Source of the DNA: Maratus speciosus
Lineage: Eukaryota > Arthropoda > Arachnida > Araneae > Salticidae
Assembly (NCBI GenBank): GCA_963932465.1
Contig: OZ010787.1
Coordinates: 31,066,087-31,130,086, forward strand
Length of the DNA: 64,000 nucleotides
Direction: 5' to 3'
Under the pieces are notes generated by a model, which had not been told where the DNA came from, did no database searches, and saw only the letters and a program-made list of their open reading frames with translations. This document shows, piece by piece, positions 45,784 to 56,859 of this stretch. Each line of letters begins with the position of its first letter. The first letter of the stretch is position 1. Made by a program: the position numbers and the translations under genes.

Positions 45784-46206
45784 ATACAAAACAGCATATA
45801 TCTATTAGCCTTAAACGGAAGGGCTGTATTTCAGTGCCTATTTGTACCCCTAAATAGTGTACTGCCTTTGATCTCTAACTAATAGATTACGATGTCATTT
45901 TGATCAATCCTTTGCCTTCCATGCTATCCTCAGATGATTGTATTGCAAGAAAAGCTTACAGTTAAATGGGTTATATGTTATAAAAATCTTCATCAAAATT
46001 TTCTTAACATGTCGGTCAACTACTTCTCTGTATTGTTTAAAATTACAGAAAAATTGTGAATTAATGAATAAAACAATTATTATTAAGATTAAATGTTTTG
46101 TCTAATAAAATTCACTAATGAGAATTTTCACAATGAAACATGAAATGTAACAGAATTATTTACATAACGTAGTGAGAATAGTATTCTGTATCAGCAAAGC
46201 TTAATA

Positions 46207-46423
46207 TTAACACCTTAACGCTCGAATTAAATTACTGTTTAAAAATTCAAATTGCTTATTGGCACCACTTTTATGAAAAAGAAATATTCACCTTATTTAA
46301 TGACAGGTAAAACGATACTAAAATATAGCCAATTTCACTATTTTATAAAACTGGTGGGAATCAAACAATTTGAGTAAAAGACACAGCCCGTGAATATGAC
46401 GGAAGCGAGAACTAACGGGTTAA
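46207..46423 (-). mobile_element. TTAA MITE, family Q (Q3)
   Basis: TTAA 46207-46210 and 46420-46423, CACCTTAACGCTCG / GCGAGAACTAACGGG. GGCACCACTTTT...AAAACTGGTGGG core and a decayed CCGTGAATATGACGG palindrome. Confidence 0.8.
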
Positions 46424-46443
46424 ATAACATTATATGGTTCAGC

Positions 46444-46593
46444 TAGGGATGAGATGTCTCCGCTTTTTTGCATACCAGTATAATATTAGAGAAAATGCTG
46501 TTCTGTTAAATCGCGATATTTTCCGATTAAATAAAACAACATTTTCTCTAAAATTATAGTGGTGTGCAAAAACGCGAAGAAATATCATATCTG
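46444..46593. mobile_element. hAT-like MITE, family H (H2)
   Basis: 150 bp, TAGGGATGAGAT / ATATCATATCTG ends, perfect 8-bp duplication GGTTCAGC (46436-46443, 46594-46601). Core TACCAG...AGTGGTG 46473-46564, 92 bp. Confidence 0.9.
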
Positions 46594-46666
46594 GGTTCAG
46601 CTTAACGAATTGAATCATTGCTGGAATGGTTCCACATAAATCAGAGTAATTACAAATGATATAGAC

Positions 46667-46815
46667 CAGGGGTGGCCAACAGTGGCACGCCTAATACCAC
46701 TAAAATTTTACAGAAAAATTCGACTTCTTGAATCGCAGAGATTCGATGATTAGATAAGGCAATGATTACTGTAAAATTTTAGTGGTGTGGCGCGTGCCAC
46801 AGTTGGCCACCGCTG
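46667..46815. mobile_element. hAT-like MITE, family J
   Basis: CAGGGGTGGCCAACAGTGGC to GCCACAGTTGGCCACCGCTG. Its duplication ATATAGAC (46659-46666) is only half present at the right (ATAT, 46816-46819); the rest (AGAC) reappears at 47369 after the B element. Core 46695-46788, 94 bp. Confidence 0.9.
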
Positions 46816-46819
46816 ATAT

Positions 46820-47360
46820 CATGGAACTATTAATAAAGAGGAACTGACATATCCTTAAAATAGTGAAGCTTCAACTGTAACCGCTAGCAAAGGGGTTCTT
46901 TATCGACGGTGGAAACTCCCACCAGTAGGTTTATATAGATATTTTAAACTTATTTAAACGCCTTATTTTCACAAAGTTTCAGTCATAAATAGTGGAAGAA
47001 ACAATTTTTCATTTTTACTGGTAGGAGTTTTCTTTGGTGGTAGTTAGGCCCTGAGTTTCCGCCATATTGTGACAACCATGGATACAAATCGACAGTTTTA
47101 TAAGGCATACTGATACCGGTAAAAACAAACAGAAATTTTTATGACATTTTTGAAAAAAAAATCCATGAATAACACGCTTCTTTAAGACGAAATCTTCTGT
47201 TCAATTTTACTGGTGGGATGCTTGACCTATCGGTAGTCAGAAACTGGAGAACCGATTTCAAAAAAGCAGCCGCCATATTGTGACAACCTCCTCAGTTACT
47301 TCACACGCAACTGGTAGACAATACACTATATGTCTCCTCCTTTTTATTCTTAACTCCATT
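46820..47360 (+). mobile_element. Family B MITE, complete, inserted at the end of J
   Basis: 541 bp, CATGGAACTATTAATAAAG / AACTCCATT, perfect duplication GCTGATAT (46812-46819, 47361-47368) that overlaps the last four bases of J and the first four of J's own duplication. Confidence 0.95.
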
Positions 47361-47425
47361 GCTGATATAGACAGTAATTATTTTGATTTTATGATCAGCA
47401 GTTAAGTGAAAACACAACACCCACC

Positions 47426-47634
47426 TTAACCCTTTGAGTGGCGGTGATATTATATCCCACTTACGTTTAATAAAGATTTGCACCAGAAACATTTTATTAA
47501 ATTCCACTTGTCTTAATATGGTGGAAAAAAAATGTAAAATTGCTTTTCCTTATTTCCCAATAAATTTTTTGAAAGATCCTGGTGTGAATTTCGAATTTAC
47601 AGCAACACAATTACTTGCCTATGAAAGGAATAAA
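47426..47634 (+). mobile_element. TTAA MITE, family D (D6)
   Basis: TTAACCCTTTGAGTGGCG, dyad GGTGATATTATATCCC, GCACCAGAAACATTTT...ATCCTGGTGTG. The right end lost its TTAA (GAAAGGAATAAA). Confidence 0.75.
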
Positions 47635-47722
47635 ACACATTCCTCGCCAAAGTTGGCAAAATTGTTGCAACATATCGATACTTACAACCATGGAAATATT
47701 AATAAAGAGGAACGGACATATT

Positions 47723-48250
47723 TTAACCCTTAAATACTCGATTTTTTCTTTTGTTTCAAAAAATTATATATGACTCTCTTAAAGGTTTATTACACAGGAA
47801 AAATAATGAAAAAAGTCAGAGATACATTTTTCATATAATACGTCAATCTTTTCGTGTGTTGCACATCTACAATACAAGTAAAAACTACTGTCGTGTGGGT
47901 GTTTTACGTATTTGTTAAATAATACAAATTAGTAAATATTTTAATAAGTATGTCTCCAAATACCTTATTTTGTATAATTATTTATTTTATAAAACTTAAC
48001 CTTTAACCCTTTAATTCCCATGATAAAATACGTTCTAGGTATTGCGTAGTTCAGAGAATCTGTCTACACCAGAAAGTTTCAATGGTTAATTTCGGTTTAT
48101 TTAATTGCGGAATGTCTGTTAATAATTAAAGCAAATATCTCTGTTCTAACTTTCTGGTATGAATTAGGTTTATACGAAATTTAAAAAAAATCTATTAAAT
48201 TCAAAACTGTGTGGTTTGCATATATGCAAAGCTGCGCACTAAAGTGTTAA
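47723..48250 (+). mobile_element. Family A composite MITE (A8)
   Basis: TTAA 47723-47726 CCCTTAAATACTCG to TTTGCATATATGCAAAGC, CGCACTAAAGTG, TTAA 48247-48250. Both halves are present. Confidence 0.85.
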
Positions 48251-48464
48251 CCCTTTCAGGAGCGCCGTTCGCAGCCTGCAAACGCTTATTTTTAATGTCC
48301 AAACTGCAAAATGGCACCAGTAATTTTTTGTAAAATTTCATTCTCATAATATACATGATGAAAATTTTTTGATTACTTTCAAATAAATTTGTTCATAAAT
48401 TCCCGTGTGAATTAATTATTTGAACATATTTGGAGCAGAAATGTCTTGCTCCTGAAAGGGTTAA
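48247..48464 (-). mobile_element. TTAA MITE, family E (E8)
   Basis: Shares its left TTAA with A8. CCCTTTCAGGAGCGCC / CTCCTGAAAGGG ends, near-palindrome GTTCGCAGCCTGCAAAC close to the left end, GGCACCAGTAATTTT core. Confidence 0.8.
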
Positions 48465-49047
48465 AGTAGTAATCTATTTTACTGGGGTAGATTACCGCCG
48501 TTGGAAACTTCCACCAGTAAATTTATACGGAAATTGTCTCCTTATTTAAACGCCGTATTAATGCAAAATTTCTGTCATAAATAATGGTCGAAAAAGATTT
48601 TCCTTTTTACAGGTGGATGTTACTTCGGCGGTAGTCAGACCCTTCCCCCTTATTTAGGTTGTCAGAATATGAAGGACACGCAGGGCCTGACTACCGCCGA
48701 AGTAAACTTCCACCAGTAAAAATAAATATCTTTTTATGACATAATTATTGCTGAAATTCTGCATTTAGAGGACGTTTAAATAAGGAAAAAATTTCTATTC
48801 AAATTTGCTTGTGGAATATTTTAGCGGACGATATGGCGCACCGCAAAAGCGGCTGAAGTTGAAACTTGACCATTTTGAGGTCATTTCCTCTTTATTCATA
48901 GTTCCATGGTCATATCGTTATCACCACGATAAAGAAATGCTCTATTTTTATGTCAATTATATCTACTAAAACGCTCATTATTTTTTATACCTAACTAAGA
49001 TATTATCATATCATTTTGATTAATGCTTTGCTGACATTTTGCACTGT

Positions 49048-49258
49048 TTAACACTAGAAAGACGGCGAGTGGTCATTTTGACCACTACCAAATGAATATT
49101 TTTCGGTTCGAACAAGGAATTTCTTGATAAAACTAATTTAAAAGATACAAGGGGAAAAAAAACTAGCTAAATAAATAAGTTGATAAATTAAAATAAAAAT
49201 TCTGGTGTGAAATATTTTTGTCAAATTTGAGTAAAATTCACCGTCTGTCTAGTGTTAA
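49048..49258 (+). mobile_element. TTAA MITE, family C (C9)
   Basis: TTAA both ends, CACTAGAAAGACGGCG / CCGTCTGTCTAGTG. Palindrome GTGGTCATTTTGACCAC at 49069-49085. TTCTGGTGTGAAAT core end. Confidence 0.9.
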
Positions 49259-49679
49259 ATGTTAGTAATGTATACAATTCTAAATGTGAAAGAACTTTGT
49301 ATAGTTTAGAAATATTTTTATACATGTTTAATTAATGTGTTAAAAATTTGCGGTACTGGGATGCTTTTAGATTAAAAGGAAACAAAAATATTATATTAAG
49401 TATTTTATGAAAATAGTTATATTAAATTGTAATTATAATAATAAAAGTAATTATAATATAAATAATTATAATAATCAAAATATAATTAACAATATGATTT
49501 TAGGTAAAAAAAAAAAAAAAATTATCTCCTTTTCCGAATATTTGTATTATTTTTTTTTAAGTATTCAGTTTTCACCAAATATAATTTTATCTGTGTTTAT
49601 ATGTATACAACATATATAAAATCATTTCCAGCATAGCTAAATTCATAGTTAGGATGAAAATACAGTCACCTGAAAATCC

Positions 49680-49872
49680 TTAACCCCTAACTTAATTTTA
49701 ATTCCTAAAGGCCACATAGGCACAAGAATATTCGAATGAAAAATTTCTTTTTATTGTGTACGTGAACAAAAGCTTTTGCTTATTTTGAAATAATATTTTG
49801 TTTGTAAATTCTGGTGTCTTTTATTCGTTTCTGCATTTTACGAATAGAAGTACCTTGCCCCTGAAAAGGTTG
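49680..49872 (-). mobile_element. TTAA MITE, family E, decayed
   Basis: TTAACCCCTAACTTAATTTT, GGCACAAGAATATTC...AAATTCTGGTGTC, CCCCTGAAAAGGTTGA. Palindrome lost. Confidence 0.6.
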
Positions 49873-50035
49873 AAGATGAACATTGTACTGGACAACATCC
49901 ACTCAATTTGCAACATTTTTATTCCTATCAAAATATCATTTCTAATATAGTATATCATGATTAGTGTACTAGACTTCAATATGAAGTTTAATATTCAAAC
50001 GAAAACAATAAAAGGGATTAATTTATATAACAACA

Positions 50036-50805
50036 TGTAACCTCTGTTACTTGTATTCAACATTCTAGCTAAAATTTTCAACTATTTGCAGTAAATATAT
50101 TTATAAGTGGTCAAAAAATTTTAGTATAGTCAAAGAGTAGGTGCCTTTTGATATTTTGGAAACGCTTTTTGAAAGCCATTCATATACAAAAAGAAAAATA
50201 TAGAAAAAAGTGTGCGTAACAGAAATTATTTATAGTAACATAGATTACAGTTTTGTAACAGAAGTTACATTGAACAACACAAATTAGACGGTAGAAGTGT
50301 ATTTACATTAATCTAAAAACAATGACACAACCTTAGCACTTTGATGGATTTTTATTATGCATATGAACTTTAAACTAGATTTTTGTTATTTTATCTACAT
50401 TTGTTACAAACATGTAGTAACAGAAGTTACAGGTAGAGGATGTTACATTTAACAAAGAAAAAAAATTGTATTTTCTATAATTTTATAACAATATGTAAAT
50501 CTTACATTTATTTACATTAAGTTAACTTAATTTCAAATAATAAAAATGAAACTTTAATTAAAATGACAATATTTAAAATTAAAATTTATCTAACACAGGT
50601 TACAAACAGAAGAAACACTAATGTGGAATTCAGATGTTTCAGCTTACTTACCATATGTGTGCAGAACAAATTCAAAATGGCTGTAGCATATCTTTTCTAA
50701 TATTTTTTACCTACAAGTAAGCGCAGTAGGAGTCCCTGTTGAGGACAATTCTTTGGGGAAGTCATTTCTTTGGTAAAAAACGTTACAGTAATAGGGGTTA
50801 CCATT
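50036..50805. mobile_element. Iteron-bearing relic with GTAAC...GTTAC motifs
   Basis: TGTAACAGAAGTTACA-like motifs recur at about 50038, 50216, 50256, 50416, 50596 and 50783, ending near GGGGTTACCATTTCAGTGG (50797). The spacing and GGGG end recall the pogo-like elements at 17628 and 52105. No coding or defined left end. Confidence 0.4.
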
Positions 50806-52623
50806 TCAGTGGACAAAATTTAATCTTAAAATATATCAATAAAAAAATAAATATTTTAGTGTTTTGAGCATAATTAGTTAAAATGGTAAGTTTTATGATT
50901 ACGTAAAACCAGTTTAAAATGTAATTTTAAATATTATTACTTAAAAAAACTAAATTGAAACTATGCCTACAGTTATCCGGATACTCTGTTTTGTTAGACA
51001 AGATGAATAAAAATGGATGATTTAAATTAAACAAAATATTTTTTAGACATTTTTTTCACTAATGAAGTCCTTACTGTTTACTTTAATGGAAACAAAAAAT
51101 ATTAAAAGAGTTCTTTCCCATTTTACGCAGGAAAAAAAATTCAAATTGTGGACATGAAAAGGACATAATTTTTCTTGTTCACCCTTTTAAGCATTTTATT
51201 ATTGCAAAATGCCAATAATGACTGCATTTATTGATATTCTGAAAAAAATATCAGTTCATTAAAACAGGGCTCCCAAATGGCCCGCCTACTAAATACCAAT
51301 GTTTTTTAACGGAAAATTTCATGATAGGTTTCTATAGAATTAACGCTAAAATTAACCTCCAAGGCTTATTTCTGCGCAATATGCAAGAAAAATCTAAAGA
51401 GAAAATTTCCCTAAGAAAATATTGGGATTCATTTTGCGGACCATTTGGGATCCCTGTTATAAATAAAGGCATATTTTAAGGGTAAAATTTATATTACGGT
51501 ATATAGAAAATAACTGTAAAATATTTTTTTTTATAACATAGATATGTTTCATAAACCATAGTTTCAAGCCTCTCGATTTTTCAGTGCTGATATTTCCGAA
51601 TAGAAATATTAAGTTTTCTCAATTGTAGAATAATCCGATTTTAAATACTGAATATTTCTATTAAGAACAACTAGTAGCATTAACTCTTTAGTGCGCATCT
51701 TTGCATATATGCAATCAACTGTGTTTTGAATTTAATAGTTTTTTTTTATTATTCGTATATACCTATTTCACACCAGAAAATTAAAATAGCGATATTTGCT
51801 TTAATTAATAACAAACATTCCATTTTTTTGTATTAATAAAGCGAAATTAACCATTAAAACTTTCTGGTATAAAGTCAGATTCTCTGACCTACGTAATTAG
51901 TAGAATGTATTCTATCATGGGAATTAAAGGGTTAAAGGTTAAGTTTTATAAAATAAATAATAATATAAAATAAGGGATATGGAGACATACTTATCCTTAT
52001 TTATATTACTATTTACTAATTTGCATTATTTTAGCGTAAAACAGCCACGCGACAGTATTTTTTACTTGTATTGCAGCTGTGCAACAAAAGAAAAGATTGA
52101 CGTAGGGGAAGGTGTTGTACCTCTGACCATATTGTTCCTTTGACCACCTAGGCTGTAGCGCCATCTAGCAGCATTTTGTAAATTTTGGTGTAATTAGTGC
52201 ATAGTTCCTTAACTAGAGGGCTTATGCAACCTACTGTGAAATATTCAAGTCAAACAGGATTCCTGTGAATAATACTACTCCTTTTCCATCATAAAAATGT
52301 AAGTATTTATTTGTTAATATTTTGCCTAATAATATTTTTTCTGCCAGGTCTTTGTTGATAATTTGACATAGCAGCTATAGACTTTTATAAATATGGTGGG
52401 GCTTGTGAAAATGATTATCCCAACCCTAAAACTGCAGCATGCTTTGCAATTTGCACTAGCATGTTGTTGTACTTCTGACCATGATCAGTTGTTGTTCCTT
52501 TGACCAGGTCAAAGGTATAACACTCTTAAAAGATTTTCTAAACATTTCAACTTTTATGAATTACTTACTACAACTGTCTTGAAATTAGTTAACGATAGTT
52601 TTTTTTAACTTCAGTTGTTCATA

Positions 52624-52626
<3 letters not shown>

Positions 52627-52661
<35 letters not shown>
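52627..52661 (+). repeat. (AT)n microsatellite
   Basis: Pure TA alternation inside element N. Confidence 0.95.
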
Positions 52662-52663
<2 letters not shown>

Positions 52664-52735
52664 TAGTCTCCCTCAAATCCGTAGAGCTTGGGACCAGAGA
52701 TTGTGCGGATTTCTGGTCATTGCTTTGTTTACATT
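52662..52735 (+). mobile_element. Tigger-like end fragment
   Basis: GTCTCCCTCAAATCCGTAGA, GCTTGGGACCAGAG and GCGGATTT resemble Tigger-type terminal sequence (compare CTCTTTAATCCGGCA at 41928). Single-ended. Confidence 0.35.
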
Positions 52736-52795
52736 TTAAAACAGTAATTTGAATGTAATAATGCAATCGAAATTATAATGAATACTTGCCATATA

Positions 52796-52963
52796 CAGGG
52801 ATCGCATTGTATAGGGAAAATTTTATTGTTCCTACCAGAACCCTTAATCAGCAATCTAAATGATCATTTTATTTTAAGTATGCTATAGAAAGGTACCAGG
52901 AAGATATTATTTTTAAAATAGTTGTAACAACAATAAAAAATTCCCTATAGAATGCGACCCCTG
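52796..52963. mobile_element. hAT-like MITE, family O, nested in N
   Basis: CAGGGATCGCATTGTATAGG to CCTATAGAATGCGACCCCTG; 6-bp duplication CATATA (52790-52795, 52964-52969). 168 bp. Confidence 0.85.
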
Positions 52964-53154
52964 CATATAGTAAAATTTCAAAATAACTAAGTAAAATAAT
53001 AAACTAAAATGATAATAAGTAAGATTATTTAAAGCCAGCAAACAAAGAATCCTCTTCTTAAAAAAGTACATAAAAATAAATGTCTCCCTAAGGACAGTTG
53101 AAAATCCGATAGCGACACCTAAATTTCTTAGGAGAAAATGATTTTGGTCTGTCA

Positions 53155-53485
53155 GTTGAATATCATGAGTTAGATGACCAGAAACAATTTGGGAAAGATA
53201 AAATGGAAAAAGGAAATTTTATTCTTGTTAAAATTGCAAGTAAAAAAACTATTACGTATTTTGTCGCAGAAATATGTGATACTAAATATCCAGTGTTTCA
53301 GATCCAATATTTGAAAAAACGAAACTTAAAGTAGGAAATTTATACTAGAAGATAAAAAGCTGTATGATACTGATACAGAAGACATTGTGACTAAACTTCC
53401 AAACACTACTGTTTCTAGCGAATCTGCTCAACAGTTAACCTGTTTGTCATTTGGAGTGGACTTTTCATCATTTAAAATGGAATAA
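53155..53485 (+). pseudogene. pogo-like transposase C-terminal relic
   Basis: First segment has GNFILVKIASKKTITYFVAE and ends at a TAG (53332). A frame-shifted second segment has DTEDIVTKLP and LSFGVDFSSF to TAA 53483-53485. The GxFVLVKxxxKK...YxxEI / DIVxxLP / FxVDxS series is typical of the tail of pogo-type transposases in animals. The catalytic domain is absent. Confidence 0.6.
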
Positions 53486-54181
53486 GCAAATGTGAAATAC
53501 AAAACTATTAAAATACTATCAATAACACAATTCTTAGTATGCTTTACATTGCCTCTATCCATTAAACTTAAAATTATTTACAATGATACTGAATAAAATT
53601 ATTTTTTTCTTCATTACCGTGTTGTCTAATTGCCTGGTCAGAGGTACAGCAACCCATGGTCAAAGGTACAACTATTTGTTGTACCTTTGACCGCATTGTT
53701 ATTATTTTTAAAAAATGAAATGAAACAACGTAAAACTAGAACGTTGAAAAAATTACGTGTGATAAACCATGTGATACGGATTTTAATAAAACAAAGAAAT
53801 TTAATTTAGTTTTAATAGTTAAGCTAAGAAAATTGAAATTGTGCAAAGTGGTCAAAGGAACAACACCTTCCCCTATCATATAAAAAATGTATCTCTGATT
53901 TTTTTCATTATTTTTTCTGTGTAATAAACCTTTCAGAGAATCATATGTAATTTTTTAGAAACAAAATAAAAAATCGCGCATTTAAGGGTTAAAAAGCGGG
54001 AGCTTTGTAAGACATAAGAAAATATAATGCTTTTACAAATAAACATGCTATTTATTCTCAATTTATCTTTCGTCTAGTAAAACAAATGAAATTAAATCTT
54101 TAAAAATTTCACTTTTCCAGATCATACAGTAACTCCTTATTTCCTTTTCTTCTGAAAAGAAGGAAAATAATATGTTTTATG

Positions 54182-54334
54182 CATAGCTGCCAACCTTTAC
54201 GCTTTTTTTTGCTACCACTAAAATGTAATAGACATTTTTGCCTTATTTTATCATGACATTTCGACGATTAAATCAGTTAATATTTTCTGTAAAATTCTAG
54301 TGGTAGGAAGAAAGCGTAAAAGTTGGCAGGTATG
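54182..54334. mobile_element. hAT-like MITE, family G (G1)
   Basis: CATAGCTGCCAACCTTTACG to CGTAAAAGTTGGCAGGTATG; perfect duplication GTTTTATG (54174-54181, 54335-54342). Core TACCACT...AGTGGTA 54213-54305, 93 bp. Confidence 0.95.
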
Positions 54335-54704
54335 GTTTTATGTATTTAAAATGTTCACGGCTTGAAACTTTCTTAATACTTTTTAGGGACAGTTTCCTTT
54401 AATTTTAGAAATCCTTATTTAACATACTATATTTTCACCAATACTTTCTTACTAACTCATATTTCATAAACCTCAAGTCATTGTTTTATATCACCAGAAA
54501 TGTTTATTTTTTATCACAATTTAATGCTAATGTCAGTGAAGAAACGGAGTATGTTTCCACTGAACATAATAAATTATGTTCATTTGCTGTCTAAATTGCA
54601 CCTATTCTCTTTCTGAATCTTGAAAATCTATAATATACTCAAATTGTCGTAATTTCAGGCATCATTGAAAATTTAATGTAAAACTTAAAATTCAAAACTA
54701 AATG

Positions 54705-54854
54705 AATAGCTGCCAACTGTTACGCATTTTTCCTGCCACTATTTTTGGTGAGAAAAATTTACCTTATTTAATCTTATGTTTTCGATGATTAAATAAGAAA
54801 AAAATCTCTGTTAAAAATAGTGGTAGGAAAAAAGCGTAAAGCTTCGAAGCTATG
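54705..54854. mobile_element. hAT-like MITE, family G (G2)
   Basis: AATAGCTGCCAACTGTTACG to GCGTAAAGCTTCGAAGCTATG; TAAATG on both sides (54699-54704, 54855-54860). Core 54735-54825, 91 bp. Confidence 0.75.
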
Positions 54855-55596
54855 TAAATGCCATGTCTCTATCAAAATAAAACGGAATCACTGTTCGACG
54901 TAAATTCAAAAATGCCAACCTCCCGCCTTTTTTAAGTCAAAAAATACATTTATACTTCGAACGAAATAATTTGTTTAGTTAAATGCCTCTTAAATATCTG
55001 CGGTAGCCATTTGAACCTACTTAATTTCATTCATTAAATAAAATTTCTAATATAAAATAGGTTTTTATAATTTTAAAAACCTGAGTTTGGGTATAACATA
55101 CTCTAAAAAGAGTATTGATCTCTGAGTAACTGATTACCATGTTCGTTTGATTAATCGTTTGATTTTTATAATGTCTTCAAACGATAATACCGTCAAAAAT
55201 GCATTAATGGGGTCTGGAACACAATTTAAAATAATTTTTATTTATTGAGTTAAAATTTTGAAATTTTTTGTGATGGTTAACCTTATCATTTGTAAACAAA
55301 ATTAAGTGATAATACTTCTCATATTTTTTTTTAATTAAAATTTAAAATTTGTTAAAAAAGTGGGGTAATTTAAAATTGTTATAATTCGAAATATTATTTG
55401 TAGAATTTCAATTTGTTTTAATTTAAATAAACAGAAATATATAAGTTTTAATTTTTTTCAGAATTTTTACAAATATTAATTTAAATAAAAAAAAATATTT
55501 AAAGTTAAAAAAAATGCAACTTTAAAAAAAAAAAAAAATCACATTTTCAAAAGTAAAAGGTTTTTCAAATTTGCTAAATCAAAATTAAAGTAAACC

Positions 55597-55731
55597 AATT
55601 GAAAAAGACATGTTCCAAGTTTGAACCGTTTACCTTTAACGGTTCTGGACAAAGAAGCTGGTGGTCGGAATGAGAATACTTGCAATCTTGAGTCATCATC
55701 TGTTTCTGCTAATTCGGAAGTTCTGTTAATT
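55597..55731 (+). other. Short coding-like segment
   Basis: About 43 open codons ending at TAG 55729-55731, with a composition unlike the AT-rich surroundings (NENTCNLESSSVSANSEVLL). No start, weak acceptor context, no family recognised. Confidence 0.25.
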
Positions 55732-56212
55732 TAGTCTTACCTAAGGTGAAAAACTACATACGTATAGGTACGATAGGCTGAAGCAAAGAATTATAAATTA
55801 TTATAGTGGGAAGATCCTAGCTGATGACATAGTCATACATGTTGATTCTCCGTTTTTGTAACTGGTCGTATTGTGTAGAAAGAATTATATGACGAGTTCT
55901 TAGGATCAGTAGCTTGGAATTTCGCAATAGATTATAGTAAGCTAATTGACATTACGCAATAGTCTCAATTTCCAGTTTTTGTTATAGATCGAATTTTAGC
56001 CTATAGTACAACGACTACTATAGATCCCGCAATTTCGAAAGAACAGCTTTGAAACCCAAGCACTAAACAGAATTTTATCTTAGAACGAATTATATTGATC
56101 CAATTACATAGTGTATAAAGAACTATACAAATAATTAATGGCGCCAGATTTGGATATATATACTGGATAGGGTATTCTACGATTAAAGAGAGATAAAAGA
56201 GGTAATAGATTG

Positions 56213-56848
56213 CAGGCCGCCCACTGGTCCGTTTTTTGGAAACCAGTAATTTTTTTGAAAGAAATCAGTGGTAGGTTCCTGCAACAACTACAATAAAAAC
56301 GCTCTTCCCGGTACGTTTCTACAAAATTTATAAGAAATATTTTTCTTTAAATAAAACTGGTGTTCCACAAACGGACCGAGTCGTTGCCATCGAAATACTC
56401 ACGGCCGGAGGACACGAGTTGTGACGTCATCAATAATCGACCGACTTCTCACTAGTGTTCTAATTCACACCGGGAAATTTTGAATAACAATTTTATTTTG
56501 TTTTCTTTGTGGAATATCTGTCATCTTATAAAACAATAATAACTATTTCAAATTACTGGTGAGAATTCGGAATCCCTAAATAAAAATTCAGTCAGATGCG
56601 GAATTCCGAAGGGTTGCCGCATCTGGCTAATTTATTATTGAGGGATTCCAAATTATCACCGGTAATTTGAAATAGTTATTATTGTTTAATAAGGTGATAG
56701 CTATTCCACAAATAAAAGAAAATTGTTATTCAAAATTTTCCGGTGTGAATTCCTACACTAGTGAGAAGTCGGTCAATTAGTGATGACGTCACAACTCGTG
56801 TCCTCTGACCTTGAGTATTTAGATTGTAGTGACCGAGTGGCAGCCCTG
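56213..56848. mobile_element. hAT-like MITE, family F, interrupted by U
   Basis: Left CAGGCCGCCCACTGGTCCG, right GACCGAGTGGCAGCCCTG; 6-bp duplication AGATTG (56207-56212, 56849-56854). Confidence 0.85.
56382..56830. mobile_element. hAT-like fold-back MITE, family U
   Basis: Perfect 8-bp duplication GACCGAGT (56374-56381, 56831-56838) inside F. Arms of about 100 bp with GAGGACACGAGTTGTGACGT and GACCGACTTCTCACTAGTG, inverted at the right. Two cores: CACCGG...CTGGTG 56468-56561 and CACCGG...CCGGTG 56657-56745. A CAGATGCGG/CCGCATCTG hairpin sits between them. Confidence 0.9.
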
Positions 56849-56859
56849 AGATTGCAATA

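Larger units (their letters stand above)
47689..48909. mobile_element. Family B fold-back copy hosting A8 and E8
   Basis: Left end CATGGAAATATTAATAAAGA, right end CCTCTTTATTCATAGTTCC. Both ends look like B's left terminus, and GGCGGTAGTCAGACCC / GGGCCTGACTACCGCC face each other inside, so this copy is a palindrome of the left half. A8 and E8 occupy its TTAA. Confidence 0.7.
52105..53873 (+). mobile_element. pogo-like element N with GGTCAAAGGTACAAC iterons
   Basis: Exact inverted GGGGAAGGTGTTGT ends flanked by TA (52103-52104, 53874-53875). A GTTGTACCTTTGACC-like motif occurs about ten times in both orientations near the ends (52113, 52132, 52464, 52489, 52507, 53636, 53660, 53678, 53850). 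A transposase tail relic remains inside. TA duplication and the relic support the pogo group. Confidence 0.75.
51680..53992 (-). mobile_element. Family A composite MITE (A9) split by a pogo-like element
   Basis: TTAA 51680-51683 CTCTTTAGTGCGC, TTTGCATATATGCAA, both halves in reverse, ending GCGCATTTAAGGGTTAA (TTAA 53989-53992). Its GACGTATTATATG segment is interrupted at TA by 52105-53873. Confidence 0.85.

Noticed and set aside
52105..53873. Iterons as a CRISPR-like array
   Set aside because: Motifs are about 15 bp, in both orientations, irregularly spaced and confined to transposon ends in a eukaryotic context.
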